Positions 43,724 through 52,035 of a stretch of 64,000 nucleotides of DNA are shown here, one piece after another; positions within the stretch are counted from its first letter, which is position 1, and every line of letters begins with the position of its first letter. The translations under genes and the position numbers were made by a program. The DNA is from JAIYDJ01 sp031400505 (GTDB lineage Bacteria; Pseudomonadota; Alphaproteobacteria; Rhodobacterales; Rhodobacteraceae). The notes beneath the pieces are model-generated. The model did not search any database. It saw nothing but the letters and a program-made list of their open reading frames with translations, and was not told the origin of the DNA. The stretch spans positions 1 through 64,000 of the forward strand of contig JANNPZ010000062.1 in the NCBI GenBank assembly GCA_031400505.1, written 5' to 3'.

Positions 43724-44560
43724 TCACCCAGCCGCCAGAATCGCCGCCAGCCCTTCGCGATACGACGGATACCGCAACACCACCCCCAGCTTACGTTTCA
43801 TCCGCGCGTTGCTTACCCGCTTTGACTCGGCATAAAAGCTTCGCGCCATTGGCGTCATTTCGGCTTGGTCGTACGGCACCCCCGGCGGCTCGGGCAGGCC
43901 GAGCAGGGCCGCAGCATACGACAGCACATCCTCGGGTGGGGCCGGGTCGTCGTCGCAGACGTTGTAGACCGCCCCCGGGTCGGGTCGGTCCATCGAGGCG
44001 GCCAGGACTTGCGCGATGTCGTCCACATGGATGCGACTGAACACCTGCCCCGGCTTCAGGATGCGCCGCGCCGTCCCGTCGCGCACCTTTTCGAACGGCC
44101 CACGACCGGGTCCGTATATCCCGGCCAACCGAAAGATGTGCACCGGCAAACCCGTCGATTGCCACTGCTTTTCTGCCAGCACCCGCTGCACGGCCCGCGC
44201 CGATCCGGGGTTCAGGGTAGTAACCTCGTCCACCCAGGCCCCTTGGTGATCGCCGTAAACTGCAGTTGTCGACAGATAGCCCACCCACTGCACGCGGCTT
44301 GCGGCAATCGCGTCACGCGCCAACGACAAGAACGGATCGCCCGCGCTATCGGGCGCGGCCGAACACAACAGATGTGTCGCCTGCGCCAGCGCCGCCGTCA
44401 GATCGCAGGGCCAATTCAGCGGCTCGACCCCCATAGCCGCCAGTCCGGGTATCTTGTCCGGACTGCGCGTGGTGCCGATGGCCCGCCCGCCACGCGCCAG
44501 AACCGCAGCCCCGATTGCCTGCGCGCTATAGCCATGACCCAGAGAAAGCAGCACCACCAT
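43724..44560 (-). CDS. NAD-dependent epimerase/dehydratase-like SDR
   Basis: 278-residue extended SDR resembling YeeZ-type proteins. The N-terminal LSLGHGYSAQAIGAAVLARG is the cofactor loop (GxGxxG variant), and VGYLSTTAVYGDHQGAWVDE holds the Ser/Thr region. VHIFRLAGIYGPGRGPFEKV and FSRIHVDDIAQVLAASM are typical of sugar-nucleotide epimerase relatives. Substrate unknown. Divergent from amn across about 70 b. Confidence 0.82.
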   Translation of the reverse strand: MVVLLSLGHGYSAQAIGAAVLARGGRAIGTTRSPDKIPGLAAMGVEPLNWPCDLTAALAQATHLLCSAAPDSAGDPFLSLARDAIAASRVQWVGYLSTTAVYGDHQGAWVDEVTTLNPGSARAVQRVLAEKQWQSTGLPVHIFRLAGIYGPGRGPFEKVRDGTARRILKPGQVFSRIHVDDIAQVLAASMDRPDPGAVYNVCDDDPAPPEDVLSYAAALLGLPEPPGVPYDQAEMTPMARSFYAESKRVSNARMKRKLGVVLRYPSYREGLAAILAAG

Positions 44561-44631
44561 CCGCGCAGTATCGACGCAGGATGCGCCGTCATCAAGGCTT
44601 CACTTGCGCCCGCACCCGCAGTTCGATCTAC

Positions 44632-46131
44632 ATGCCAGATCAAAAATGGACCAAAGCCATGCATGACGCCGCTCTTACTCCGCCAAATTCCACGCCGCTG
44701 CAGGCGTTTTCCGATGCCACCGCCGCTGTGGACCGACTGGAACACCTCTATTCCGAAGCGACTGCGTTTCTGGCGCGGCATTTCAATGCCACGTTGCAGG
44801 GTCAAAAACCGACCGCACGCGTTCGAGCATTTTACCCCGAGATCCGCCTGACGGTGACCAGCCATGCCAAGACCGACAGCCGTCTGTCGTTTGGCCACGT
44901 GGCCGGCCCTGGCACCTATGCAACAACGGTGACCCGGCCCGACCTGTTTCGCAAATATCTGATCCAGCAGATTACCCTTCTGATGCAAAACCACGGTGTG
45001 GCAGTGATGATCGGTCCGTCGGCAACCCCGATCCCTGTGCATTTCGCGGTGGCGGGCAATCCGGACGTGTCGGTGCCGCAGGAAGGTGTGCTGGAATTCT
45101 CGTTGCGCGATGTGTTCGACGTGCCCGACCTTGCAACCACCAACGACGATATCGTGAACGGCGACCGGCTGTTGAATGCCGACGGGTCCAGCCCTTTGGC
45201 TCCCTTTACCGCGCAGCGGGTGGACTATTCGCTAGCCCGCCTGTCGCATTACACCGCGACCGACCCCAAGCATTTCCAGAACCACGTGCTGTTCACCAAC
45301 TACCAGTTTTATGTCGATGAATTCGAGGCTTATGCCCGGGCGCAACTCGATGATCCGAAGTCCGGCTACACCAGCTTTGTCTCGACCGGAAACCAGATCA
45401 TCACGCGCGGCGATCAACCGCTGGGTCCCCCCGGCCGCACGCCGCAGATGCCGACCTATCACATGACCCGCGACGATGGACAGGGCATCACGCTGGTCAA
45501 CATCGGCGTCGGCCCCTCGAATGCCAAAACCGCCACTGACCATATCGCGGTGCTGCGCCCCCATGCCTGGCTGATGGTCGGGCACTGTGCGGGGTTGCGC
45601 AACTCGCAATCCTTGGGCGATTTCGTGCTGGCCCATGCCTATCTGCGCGAGGATCATGTGCTGGACGCCGATCTGCCGATCTGGGTGCCGATCCCCGCGC
45701 TGGCCGAGATTCAGATAGCACTGGAAGATGCAGTCGAAGCGGTTACGCAGCTGGAAGGTTACGAGCTGAAACGTATCATGCGCACCGGCACGGTCGCCAC
45801 CATCGACAACCGCAACTGGGAGTTGCGGGACCAGTCCGGCCCGGTACAACGCCTGTCACAGTCGCGCGCCATCGCGCTGGACATGGAATCGGCCACCATC
45901 GCCGCCAATGGTTTTCGCTTTCGAGTTCCTTACGGGACGCTGTTGTGCGTAAGCGACAAGCCGCTGCACGGCGAACTGAAATTGCCCGGCATGGCATCAG
46001 AGTTCTACAAGACCCAAGTGGCCCGCCATCTGCAAATCGGCATTCGCGCGATGGAGCAGTTGCGCGACATGCCCATAGAACGCATCCACAGCCGAAAACT
46101 GCGCAGCTTCGAAGAGACCGCCTTCCTTTGA
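44632..46131 (+). CDS. amn: AMP nucleosidase
   Basis: Hydrolyses AMP to adenine and ribose 5-phosphate, controlling adenylate pools. About 499 residues from ATG 44632; ATG 44659 (490 residues) is an alternative closer to family length, and neither has a strong ribosome binding site. The N-terminal domain has FYPEIRLTVTSHAKTDSRLSFG. The phosphorylase-like domain has ITLVNIGVGPSNAKTATDHIAVLRP and MVGHCAGLRNSQSLGDFVLA, and ALDMESATIAANGFRFRVPYGTLLCVSDKPLHGE closes it. Confidence 0.92.
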   Translation: MPDQKWTKAMHDAALTPPNSTPLQAFSDATAAVDRLEHLYSEATAFLARHFNATLQGQKPTARVRAFYPEIRLTVTSHAKTDSRLSFGHVAGPGTYATTVTRPDLFRKYLIQQITLLMQNHGVAVMIGPSATPIPVHFAVAGNPDVSVPQEGVLEFSLRDVFDVPDLATTNDDIVNGDRLLNADGSSPLAPFTAQRVDYSLARLSHYTATDPKHFQNHVLFTNYQFYVDEFEAYARAQLDDPKSGYTSFVSTGNQIITRGDQPLGPPGRTPQMPTYHMTRDDGQGITLVNIGVGPSNAKTATDHIAVLRPHAWLMVGHCAGLRNSQSLGDFVLAHAYLREDHVLDADLPIWVPIPALAEIQIALEDAVEAVTQLEGYELKRIMRTGTVATIDNRNWELRDQSGPVQRLSQSRAIALDMESATIAANGFRFRVPYGTLLCVSDKPLHGELKLPGMASEFYKTQVARHLQIGIRAMEQLRDMPIERIHSRKLRSFEETAFL

Positions 46132-46276
46132 AATCGCACCGCACCGGGGTCAGATGCCCAGGTTTTTCGCTAAAATCGCTTGATTTGCGCGTCGAACCTT
46201 GTGTAGCGATCAACTTCATTCGTTTGGGTGACCGTCCGGCCGCCCACAAGAATTAACAACAACCGGGGACACTGAG

Positions 46277-46564
46277 ATGACCAAACTGATGACAAAGATG
46301 CAACTGGTGGCCGCCATCGCCGACGCCATGGGGTCCGACAAGAAAACCGCCGCCGCTGCGATTGACGCCATCGCGGCTGTCGTGGCGCGCGAAGTCGCGG
46401 GTGGCGGTGCTGTCAACTTGCCGGGTCTGGGCAAAGTCGCCTGCCGCGCCCGCCCCGAACGTATCGTCCGCAACCCCGCCACCGGCGAAAGCGTGACCAA
46501 GGCGGCCGACAAGCAGGTCAAATTCGCCATCGCCAAGGCACTGAAAGACAGCGTGAACGCCTGA
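46277..46564 (+). CDS. hup: HU-family DNA-binding protein
   Basis: 95-residue nucleoid protein. Typical sequence runs from MTKMQLVAAIADAMGSDKKT, with the beta-arm tip RPERIVRNPATGESV at about 60-74, to the C-terminal KFAIAKALKDSVNA. ATG 46277 is followed by a second Met at 46289. A strong terminator follows. The 145-b upstream gap is AT-rich for this window; I could not fix a promoter. Confidence 0.95.
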   Translation: MTKLMTKMQLVAAIADAMGSDKKTAAAAIDAIAAVVAREVAGGGAVNLPGLGKVACRARPERIVRNPATGESVTKAADKQVKFAIAKALKDSVNA

Positions 46565-46591
46565 ACACCTTGCAAGAGGTTCGCCGGGATG

Positions 46592-46618
46592 AAAGGGTCA
46601 CCATCGGGTGGCCCTTTT
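46592..46618 (+). terminator. hup terminator
   Basis: AAAGGGTCACC (46592-46602) pairs with GGTGGCCCTTT (46607-46617) over 11 bp including one G-T pair, with an ATCG loop and a short T run. It lies 28 b after the hup stop. Confidence 0.85.
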
Positions 46619-46631
46619 GCATGGGAATTCC

Positions 46632-46991
46632 ATGGCACACGCAACTGGCATTGGTGGTTTCTTTTTCCGCGCCCGGGACCCACAGGCACTGGGGGCGTGG
46701 TATGATCGCTATTTCGGGATCACCGCGGCGCACGCGCCTTGGGTGCAAGACGCGGGGATGACCGTTTTTACGCCATTTCCGCAAGACAGCGCCTATTTTC
46801 CGGCGGACCGCAGTTTCATGATCAACTTGCGCGTCGATGATCTGCCCGGCATCGTCGCGCTCCTGACGGCTGACGGGATCGCCGTGGAAACCCGCGATAA
46901 ATGGGATGGCGATGGCAGCTATGGCCATTTCGCACGCATTCATGACCCCGAAGGCAACCCGGTGGAACTTTGGCAGCCACCCAAGGAATGA
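46632..46991 (+). CDS. VOC family (glyoxalase-like) protein
   Basis: 119-residue single VOC module: GIGGFFFRARDPQALGAWYDRYFGI at the start and GHFARIHDPEGNPVELWQP at the end, where His and Glu are usual metal ligands. Substrate unknown. ATG 46632 fits the domain start better than ATG 46608. It ends 11 b before the DMT transporter gene. Confidence 0.86.
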   Translation: MAHATGIGGFFFRARDPQALGAWYDRYFGITAAHAPWVQDAGMTVFTPFPQDSAYFPADRSFMINLRVDDLPGIVALLTADGIAVETRDKWDGDGSYGHFARIHDPEGNPVELWQPPKE

Positions 46992-47002
46992 TCTGATCCC
47001 GG

Positions 47003-47881
47003 ATGGACTTTCGCGCAATTGCCATGGGCGTCGCTTTTGCCCTGATGTGGTCATCGGCCTTTGCCACCGGGCATATCATCGTGGCCGCAGCGCCGCCGCT
47101 GACTTCGCTGACGGTGAGGTTCTTGATATCGGGCCTGATTGCCGTCGCCGTTGCGCGCGCCTTGGGGCAGACTTGGAACCTGCCAGGCGGCTGGCGAGGG
47201 CCGCAGGCGCGGGCGGTGATGATCTTTGGTCTTTGCCAGAACGCGCTGTATCTGGGCCTGAACTTTACCGCGATGCAGTCAACCGAGGCATCGCTGGCGG
47301 CGATCATCGCATCGTCGATGCCGTTGCTGGTCGCGGGCCTGGGATTTGGCTTTTCGGGCGAGCGGACGGGGGTCCTTGGCCTTGCTGGCCTTCTGGCGGG
47401 GTTTGCCGGAGTTGCGCTGATCATGGGGGCGCGGCTGACCGGCGGGGCGGACCCGTTGGGAATTGCGCTGTGCGTGGCCGCGGCCATCGCCGCCGCTGTG
47501 GCCACGCTGACCGTGCGCGGCGCATCCGGTGGAGGCAATCTGTTGATGATCGTCGGTTTGCAGATGCTGGTCGGCTGTGTGCTGCTCGCGCTGCCGGCCA
47601 TCGTGTTCGAGAGGCACAGCGTGACCCTGTCGCCCTCCTTCATCGCCGCCTTTGCCTATCAGATCGCCGTGCCCGGTCTTGCTGCGACGCTGACCTGGTT
47701 CTGGCTGGTAAAGCGCATCGGGGCCATTCGCGCCTCAACGTATCACTTCCTCAACCCGTTCTTCGGTGTCGCCATCGCGGCCCTGCTGCTGGGCGAGCGG
47801 ATCGGCATTCTTGACATCGTGGGCGTCACCATTGCAGCGGCCGGGATTCTGGCCGTGCAGATGTCGCGCACGCCTCGATAA
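47003..47881 (+). CDS. EamA/DMT superfamily transporter
   Basis: 292 residues with about ten membrane segments in two EamA repeats (residues about 8-130 and 148-285). GVAFALMWSSAFATGHII starts the first repeat and FFWLVKRIGAIRAST-like sequence lies in the second. Such proteins export amino acids or metabolites; substrate unknown. Probably co-transcribed with the VOC gene. Confidence 0.87.
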   Translation: MDFRAIAMGVAFALMWSSAFATGHIIVAAAPPLTSLTVRFLISGLIAVAVARALGQTWNLPGGWRGPQARAVMIFGLCQNALYLGLNFTAMQSTEASLAAIIASSMPLLVAGLGFGFSGERTGVLGLAGLLAGFAGVALIMGARLTGGADPLGIALCVAAAIAAAVATLTVRGASGGGNLLMIVGLQMLVGCVLLALPAIVFERHSVTLSPSFIAAFAYQIAVPGLAATLTWFWLVKRIGAIRASTYHFLNPFFGVAIAALLLGERIGILDIVGVTIAAAGILAVQMSRTPR

Positions 47882-47944
47882 GGCATTGGTTGCCCGGACG
47901 GGATTCTCGGGTTAGTTTCATTGGTGAAAGTCAGCGGGGCAAGT

Positions 47945-48742
47945 ATGGACGCCAAAACACCTAAGTACACCGCGCCAGCGCTGGAAAAGGGTCTGGATAT
48001 TCTGGAACACCTGTCGCGGTCCGACATCGGGCTGACGCAGGCAGAGATTGCGCGGGTGTTGGGGCGGTCGGTGTCAGAGATTTTCCGGATGCTGGTGGTG
48101 TTGCAGGATCGCGGCTACATCGCCTTTGACACCGGGACCGACCGCTATGTGCTGACCACCCTGATGTTCGAGATTGCGCATCGCACGCCGCTGATCCGGC
48201 GGTTGACCACAGCCGCCGCCCCCCTGATGCGCGATCTGGCGCAGCAGATCAATCAGTCGGTGCATCTTGCGGTTCTGGCCGAGGATTCGGTGCTGATCGT
48301 CGGGCAGGTGGACCCGCCCGCGCGGCATGTGATGTCGGTGCGGCTGGGCACGCGGGTGGATGTGTGGCGCGCGTCGTCCGGGCGGGTGATGATGGCGTTC
48401 CAGACCGAAGAGGCGCTGGAGATGATGCTGGCGCGCGCGCCGTTGCCAAAGGACATGGACGCGCAGCGCCTGCGCGCCGATCTGGCCGATATCCGCAACC
48501 GAGGGCACGAGATTGTCGACAGTTTCGTGGTCAAGGGGGTTGTCAACATCTCGGCCCCGATCATCGGGCACACCGGGCCTGCGGTCGCAGCCCTGACCGT
48601 GCCGCATATCGAGCGGTACGGCGATACGGTCAGCTTTTCGGATTGCTGCATGGCCTCAATCCGGGCCGCTGCACGGCTGACGCAAAGCCTGGGCGGAACC
48701 GTGATGGTGCCGACAGTGCAGACCGCGTATCGCCGCAGCTAG
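47945..48742 (+). CDS. IclR family transcriptional regulator
   Basis: 265 residues. N-terminal winged helix (ALEKGLDILEHLSRSDIGLT, then QAEIARVLGRSVSEIFRML) and a C-terminal effector domain (VHLAVLAEDSVLIVGQVDPP and SSGRVMMAF). It heads the catabolic island and is the likely regulator of the divergent operons at 48.7-63.6 kb. A GTTTC-N6-GAAAT element at 50267-50282 is a candidate target. Its stop overlaps the convergent Gfo/Idh gene by 4 b. Confidence 0.9.
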   Translation: MDAKTPKYTAPALEKGLDILEHLSRSDIGLTQAEIARVLGRSVSEIFRMLVVLQDRGYIAFDTGTDRYVLTTLMFEIAHRTPLIRRLTTAAAPLMRDLAQQINQSVHLAVLAEDSVLIVGQVDPPARHVMSVRLGTRVDVWRASSGRVMMAFQTEEALEMMLARAPLPKDMDAQRLRADLADIRNRGHEIVDSFVVKGVVNISAPIIGHTGPAVAALTVPHIERYGDTVSFSDCCMASIRAAARLTQSLGGTVMVPTVQTAYRRS

Positions 48743-49800
48743 TCCGCCTGCAACGGCACACCGGGCAGCGCCATCGCGTCAAAGCATGCCTCGACCAGCG
48801 CCATCGTGTGAAAGGCGTCCTCGACCCCGGAAAACAAGGCGGTATCCTCGCCCGCATCGAACCGTTGCAGGTTGCGCATCGGGCCCATGAAGGCGTCGAT
48901 GAACCAGCTTCCGGTCAGGGGCACCTTGCGCCATGCGCCGCCGTTGGGGGCGAACCACAACTCGTCCGCCTCGCCGTTGGGGTAGTCGAAACAGACCCCA
49001 AGCTTGACCATCATCGCCCCCGCCGAACCTTCAATGCGGAACCACGCAGACTGGAACTGCCGCCCTGCCTGATGGTTGTGGTTGATGGTCATCACGCCGC
49101 GCCGCAGGTCGCCGTAGTCCAGCAGGACCGAGGTGCGGGTCTGTGCCAGCCCCGGCGCGCGGGGGTCAGGTAGGGACCGCGCGAAGACCGCCTTTGGGGT
49201 GCCGAACACGGCGCGGATGCTGTCAAGGTAATGGATCGAATGGACCAGCAACTCGACCCGTGGCATCGGCAGCAGGAACGGAAAGAGGTGCCACGGGGTG
49301 AAGATGTTCAGATGCACCTCGATGTCCAGCGGGTCGCCGATCAGACCCGATTGCACGGCTTGGCGCGCCGCCATCATCATGGGCGAAAACCGCAGCTGGA
49401 AGTTGACGGCGGCCTTCAGCCCCTTGTCGCGGCAAAGCTCGCGGATGGCGCGCGCCTGAGCCAGATCTGCCCCCATCGGTTTCTGGATCAGCACCGCAGC
49501 CCCATCGGGCAGTTCGGGCAGGATCGCGGTGATCGCATGGGGCGGCACGGCCACATCGTAGATCGCGTCCGTGCCCATGCTGGCAGCCTGTGCCACGCTT
49601 TCGAACACGGTCGGGATGGCAAAATCCCGCGCCAACGCGTTGCTGCGGCTGGCGTCAAGGTCGGTCACGCCGCACACCGTCAGCCCGGCCTTGGCATAGG
49701 CGGGCAGATGCGCATCGCGGATAATCCCCCCCGCCCCGATGATCACGATGGGTTTGGGGTGACCGGGGGCGGGCCAGTCCTGGGCAAAATCCTCGATCAT
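48739..49800 (-). CDS. Gfo/Idh/MocA family oxidoreductase
   Basis: 353 residues. NAD(P)-binding GAGGIIRDAHLPAYAKAG near 22-39, then VCGVTDLD. The usual EKP catalytic motif reads QKPMG (VLIQKPMG), keeping the Lys. The C-terminal domain has VHSIHYLDSIRAVFG with a candidate catalytic His. Likely a sugar or cyclitol dehydrogenase of the island. ATG 49800 overlaps the maoC stop (ATGA), so it is downstream of and coupled to maoC on the minus strand. Confidence 0.87.
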   Translation of the reverse strand: MIEDFAQDWPAPGHPKPIVIIGAGGIIRDAHLPAYAKAGLTVCGVTDLDASRSNALARDFAIPTVFESVAQAASMGTDAIYDVAVPPHAITAILPELPDGAAVLIQKPMGADLAQARAIRELCRDKGLKAAVNFQLRFSPMMMAARQAVQSGLIGDPLDIEVHLNIFTPWHLFPFLLPMPRVELLVHSIHYLDSIRAVFGTPKAVFARSLPDPRAPGLAQTRTSVLLDYGDLRRGVMTINHNHQAGRQFQSAWFRIEGSAGAMMVKLGVCFDYPNGEADELWFAPNGGAWRKVPLTGSWFIDAFMGPMRNLQRFDAGEDTALFSGVEDAFHTMALVEACFDAMALPGVPLQAD

Positions 49801-50246
49801 GGTGCGGGCCTTTTGGCGACCAGCAGGATGTGTTCGCAATACATCACCGTCTTGCCGTGCTGGTTGCGGGTTTCGCAAAGTTCCACCACCTGCCCGTGAC
49901 CCGGGCGTTTTGCGTCATCGGCCATTCGCCCGATAGTGACCGTTGTGCGGATCGTGTCGCCCGCATAGACCGGGTTGGGAAAGCGCAGGCGTTCATACCC
50001 GTAGGTCATCGCATGCGGGTTGATCCGCGTGGCCGTCAGGCCGATGCCGATGGCAAAGGTCATCGTGCCATGCGCGATGCGTTGCCCGAAGGGTTGCGTC
50101 CGGCAAAACTCGGCGTCCATGTGGTGCGGGAAGAAGTCGCCAGAATGCCCTGCATGCACCACGATATCGGTTTCTGTGATGGTGCGGCCAAGGGTCTGGC
50201 GGGTGTCGCCCGCGGCATAGTCCTCGAAGAACTGCGGATGTTCCAT
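49797..50246 (-). CDS. MaoC-type (R)-hydratase, catalytic residues present
   Basis: 149-residue hot-dog-fold enoyl-CoA hydratase-like protein. The hydratase-2 motif GDFFPHHMD carries catalytic Asp37 and His42. GQRIAHGTMTFAIGIGL and YGYERLRFPNPVYAGDTIRT follow. It would hydrate or dehydrate a CoA thioester. AGGAGA lies before ATG 50246. Divergent from a second MaoC gene that lacks the His. Confidence 0.88.
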   Translation of the reverse strand: MEHPQFFEDYAAGDTRQTLGRTITETDIVVHAGHSGDFFPHHMDAEFCRTQPFGQRIAHGTMTFAIGIGLTATRINPHAMTYGYERLRFPNPVYAGDTIRTTVTIGRMADDAKRPGHGQVVELCETRNQHGKTVMYCEHILLVAKRPAP

Positions 50247-50266
50247 GGCGATCTCCTGTTAATGAA

Positions 50267-50282
50267 GTTTCGCATATGAAAT
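50267..50282. promoter_or_regulatory. Candidate IclR-type operator
   Basis: GTTTC-N6-GAAAT (arms 50267-50271 and 50278-50282) lies in the 99-b gap between the two divergent maoC genes, 20 b from the minus-strand start. A TTGACA (50288-50293) just beyond it may be the -35 of the plus-strand operon, although no good -10 follows at 17 b. Confidence 0.4.
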
Positions 50283-50345
50283 AATCTTTGACAAGTAAAA
50301 CATACGGAGTCATGCTGAGACCTGCGGGCAAGGGTGCGGGGCGAC

Positions 50346-50915
50346 ATGGCGGAAATCGGCATTCATCCAAGGGGGTTACCCGGCCTGCCCGCCGAACATG
50401 CCGCGATTCCCGTGTGGAACGCCGAGAACTGGTTTTATGAAGATTTCGAGATCGGCGAGAAGATCCGCTCGATCCGGCGCACGATTGCCGAGGGCGAGTC
50501 GATGGCGTTCAACAGCCTTGTGATGGACCATCACCCTTACGTCTCGGATGAGCGGTTCGCGGTGGAAGAGGGTGTTTTCGGGCGGCGTCTGGTGGCGGGG
50601 GCTTTCGTGTTCTCGCTGGGCCTTGGGCTGGCTGCGACGAACTGCCTGAACTCGTTTTCCTACGGCTACGACCGGCTGCGGTTCATCAAGCCCGTGTTCA
50701 TCGGCGACACGATCTATACCATCCGCGAGAATCTGTCGAAGGTCGTGCACAGTGGGACCATGGGCAAGCTGCGGGTTAGCTATTCGGTCTACAAGGACGA
50801 AGGCCAGCAGGTTCTTTATGCAGAACATCTGATGACCGCGCTGTACCGCGACCCGGCCCCATTTGCCGCCGAGGCGCGCGCGGCGATGGCCGCAAAGGCG
50901 GCCGCCCGTGGTTAG
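50346..50915 (+). CDS. MaoC-like protein lacking the catalytic histidine
   Basis: 189-residue hot-dog protein starting the plus-strand operon. Aligning its MDHHPYVSDERF with the hydratase motif GDxNPxHxD keeps Asp61, but Val66 stands where the catalytic His should be. AGAFVFSLGLGL and YGYDRLRFIKPVFIGDTI are conserved. It may be a structural partner of the divergent MaoC, as in heteromeric hydratases, or have another activity. ATG 50346 is chosen over an upstream frame start at 50334. Confidence 0.82.
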   Translation: MAEIGIHPRGLPGLPAEHAAIPVWNAENWFYEDFEIGEKIRSIRRTIAEGESMAFNSLVMDHHPYVSDERFAVEEGVFGRRLVAGAFVFSLGLGLAATNCLNSFSYGYDRLRFIKPVFIGDTIYTIRENLSKVVHSGTMGKLRVSYSVYKDEGQQVLYAEHLMTALYRDPAPFAAEARAAMAAKAAARG

Positions 50916-52035
50916 CCTGCGCGGCATGACATGGGATCACCCGCGCGGGTTCGACCCGATGATGGCCACGGCGCAGGCCTATGCTGCGACGCATCCGGGG
51001 GTGGAAATCACATGGGAGAAACGGTCGCTGCAGGCCTTTGCCGATCGCCCGATCGCCGAGATGGCCGAGACTTACGACCTGACGGTGATTGATCACCCCC
51101 ATGTCGGCGAAGTGGCGCGGCAAGGCAATCTGCTGCCGCTGGACGGGTTGCGCGATGCCGAAATGGCGGCACTGGCGGCGGGGTCGGTCGGGCAGTCGCA
51201 TGCGTCCTATTACTTCGCCGGACGGCAGTGGTCGCTTGCGATTGATACGGCAACGCCGGTGGCTTGCCTGCGGCCCGATTTGCTGGACAGGGTGCCACAG
51301 GTTTGGTCCGAGGTGCTGGCGCTGGCCCGCGAAGGGCGGGTCGGGTTCGCGTTGATCCCGATCAACGCGCTGATGACGTTTTTCGGCATGGCGCGGAACC
51401 TTGGGTTTGCGGTGGCCGAAGACCCCGAGCATCTGATTGCGCCTGCCGAGGCCGCGCAGGTGTTGGGGCTGCTGCGGGAAATAGTGGCGCTGATCGACCC
51501 GCGCTGCCTGACACTGGACCCGATCGGGATTTACGAATGGATGGGCCGCAACGCCGACGCCCCGGCCTATTCGCCCTATGGCTACGGCTATACCAACTAT
51601 TCCCGCACCGGGTTTTGCCCGTATCCGCTGGCGTTCCACGATGCCCCCGGCATTGCCGAGCCCACCCCGCGCGGCACGGTTCTGGGTGGTACCGGGATTG
51701 CCGTGTCGGCCTATTCGAAACACCCCAAGGTGGCGCTGGACTATGCGTTCTGGATCGCCGGGGCGGCATGTCAGAAAACCCTGTTCACCACATCCGGCGG
51801 CCAGCCTGCCCATGCGGCAGCTTGGGAGGATGACGCCTGCAACGCGCTGACCGGCAATTTCTTTCGCAACACGCGGGCAACGCTGAACACTGCATGGCTC
51901 CGCCCGCGTTACGACGGCTACATGGCGCTGCAAGACCGGGCGGGCGATATCCTGCATGCCTGCCTGCGCGGTGCGGCGACCGAGGACGCGACCCTCTGCG
52001 CGCTTGACTGCGCTTATCAGGAGAGCCGGGCATGA
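50908..52035 (+). CDS. Solute-binding-protein fold without signal peptide
   Basis: 375 residues from GTG 50908, overlapping the MaoC stop by 8 b; ATG 50926 is an alternative. It resembles family 1 extracellular sugar-binding proteins (for example HPKVALDYAFWIAGAACQKTL and GGTGIAVSAYSKHP). The N-terminus SLRGMTWDHPRGFDPMMA is hydrophilic and begins the fold directly, so the protein should be cytosolic. Coupled to the CoA-transferase gene by ATGA. Possible role: intracellular ligand binding or an enzyme-like use of the fold. Confidence 0.75.
   Translation: MVSLRGMTWDHPRGFDPMMATAQAYAATHPGVEITWEKRSLQAFADRPIAEMAETYDLTVIDHPHVGEVARQGNLLPLDGLRDAEMAALAAGSVGQSHASYYFAGRQWSLAIDTATPVACLRPDLLDRVPQVWSEVLALAREGRVGFALIPINALMTFFGMARNLGFAVAEDPEHLIAPAEAAQVLGLLREIVALIDPRCLTLDPIGIYEWMGRNADAPAYSPYGYGYTNYSRTGFCPYPLAFHDAPGIAEPTPRGTVLGGTGIAVSAYSKHPKVALDYAFWIAGAACQKTLFTTSGGQPAHAAAWEDDACNALTGNFFRNTRATLNTAWLRPRYDGYMALQDRAGDILHACLRGAATEDATLCALDCAYQESRA

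Noticed and set aside
46132..46276. A regulatory RNA upstream of hup
   Set aside because: AT-rich gap with no stable hairpin or conserved RNA signature that I can recognise; probably just promoter and 5' UTR.
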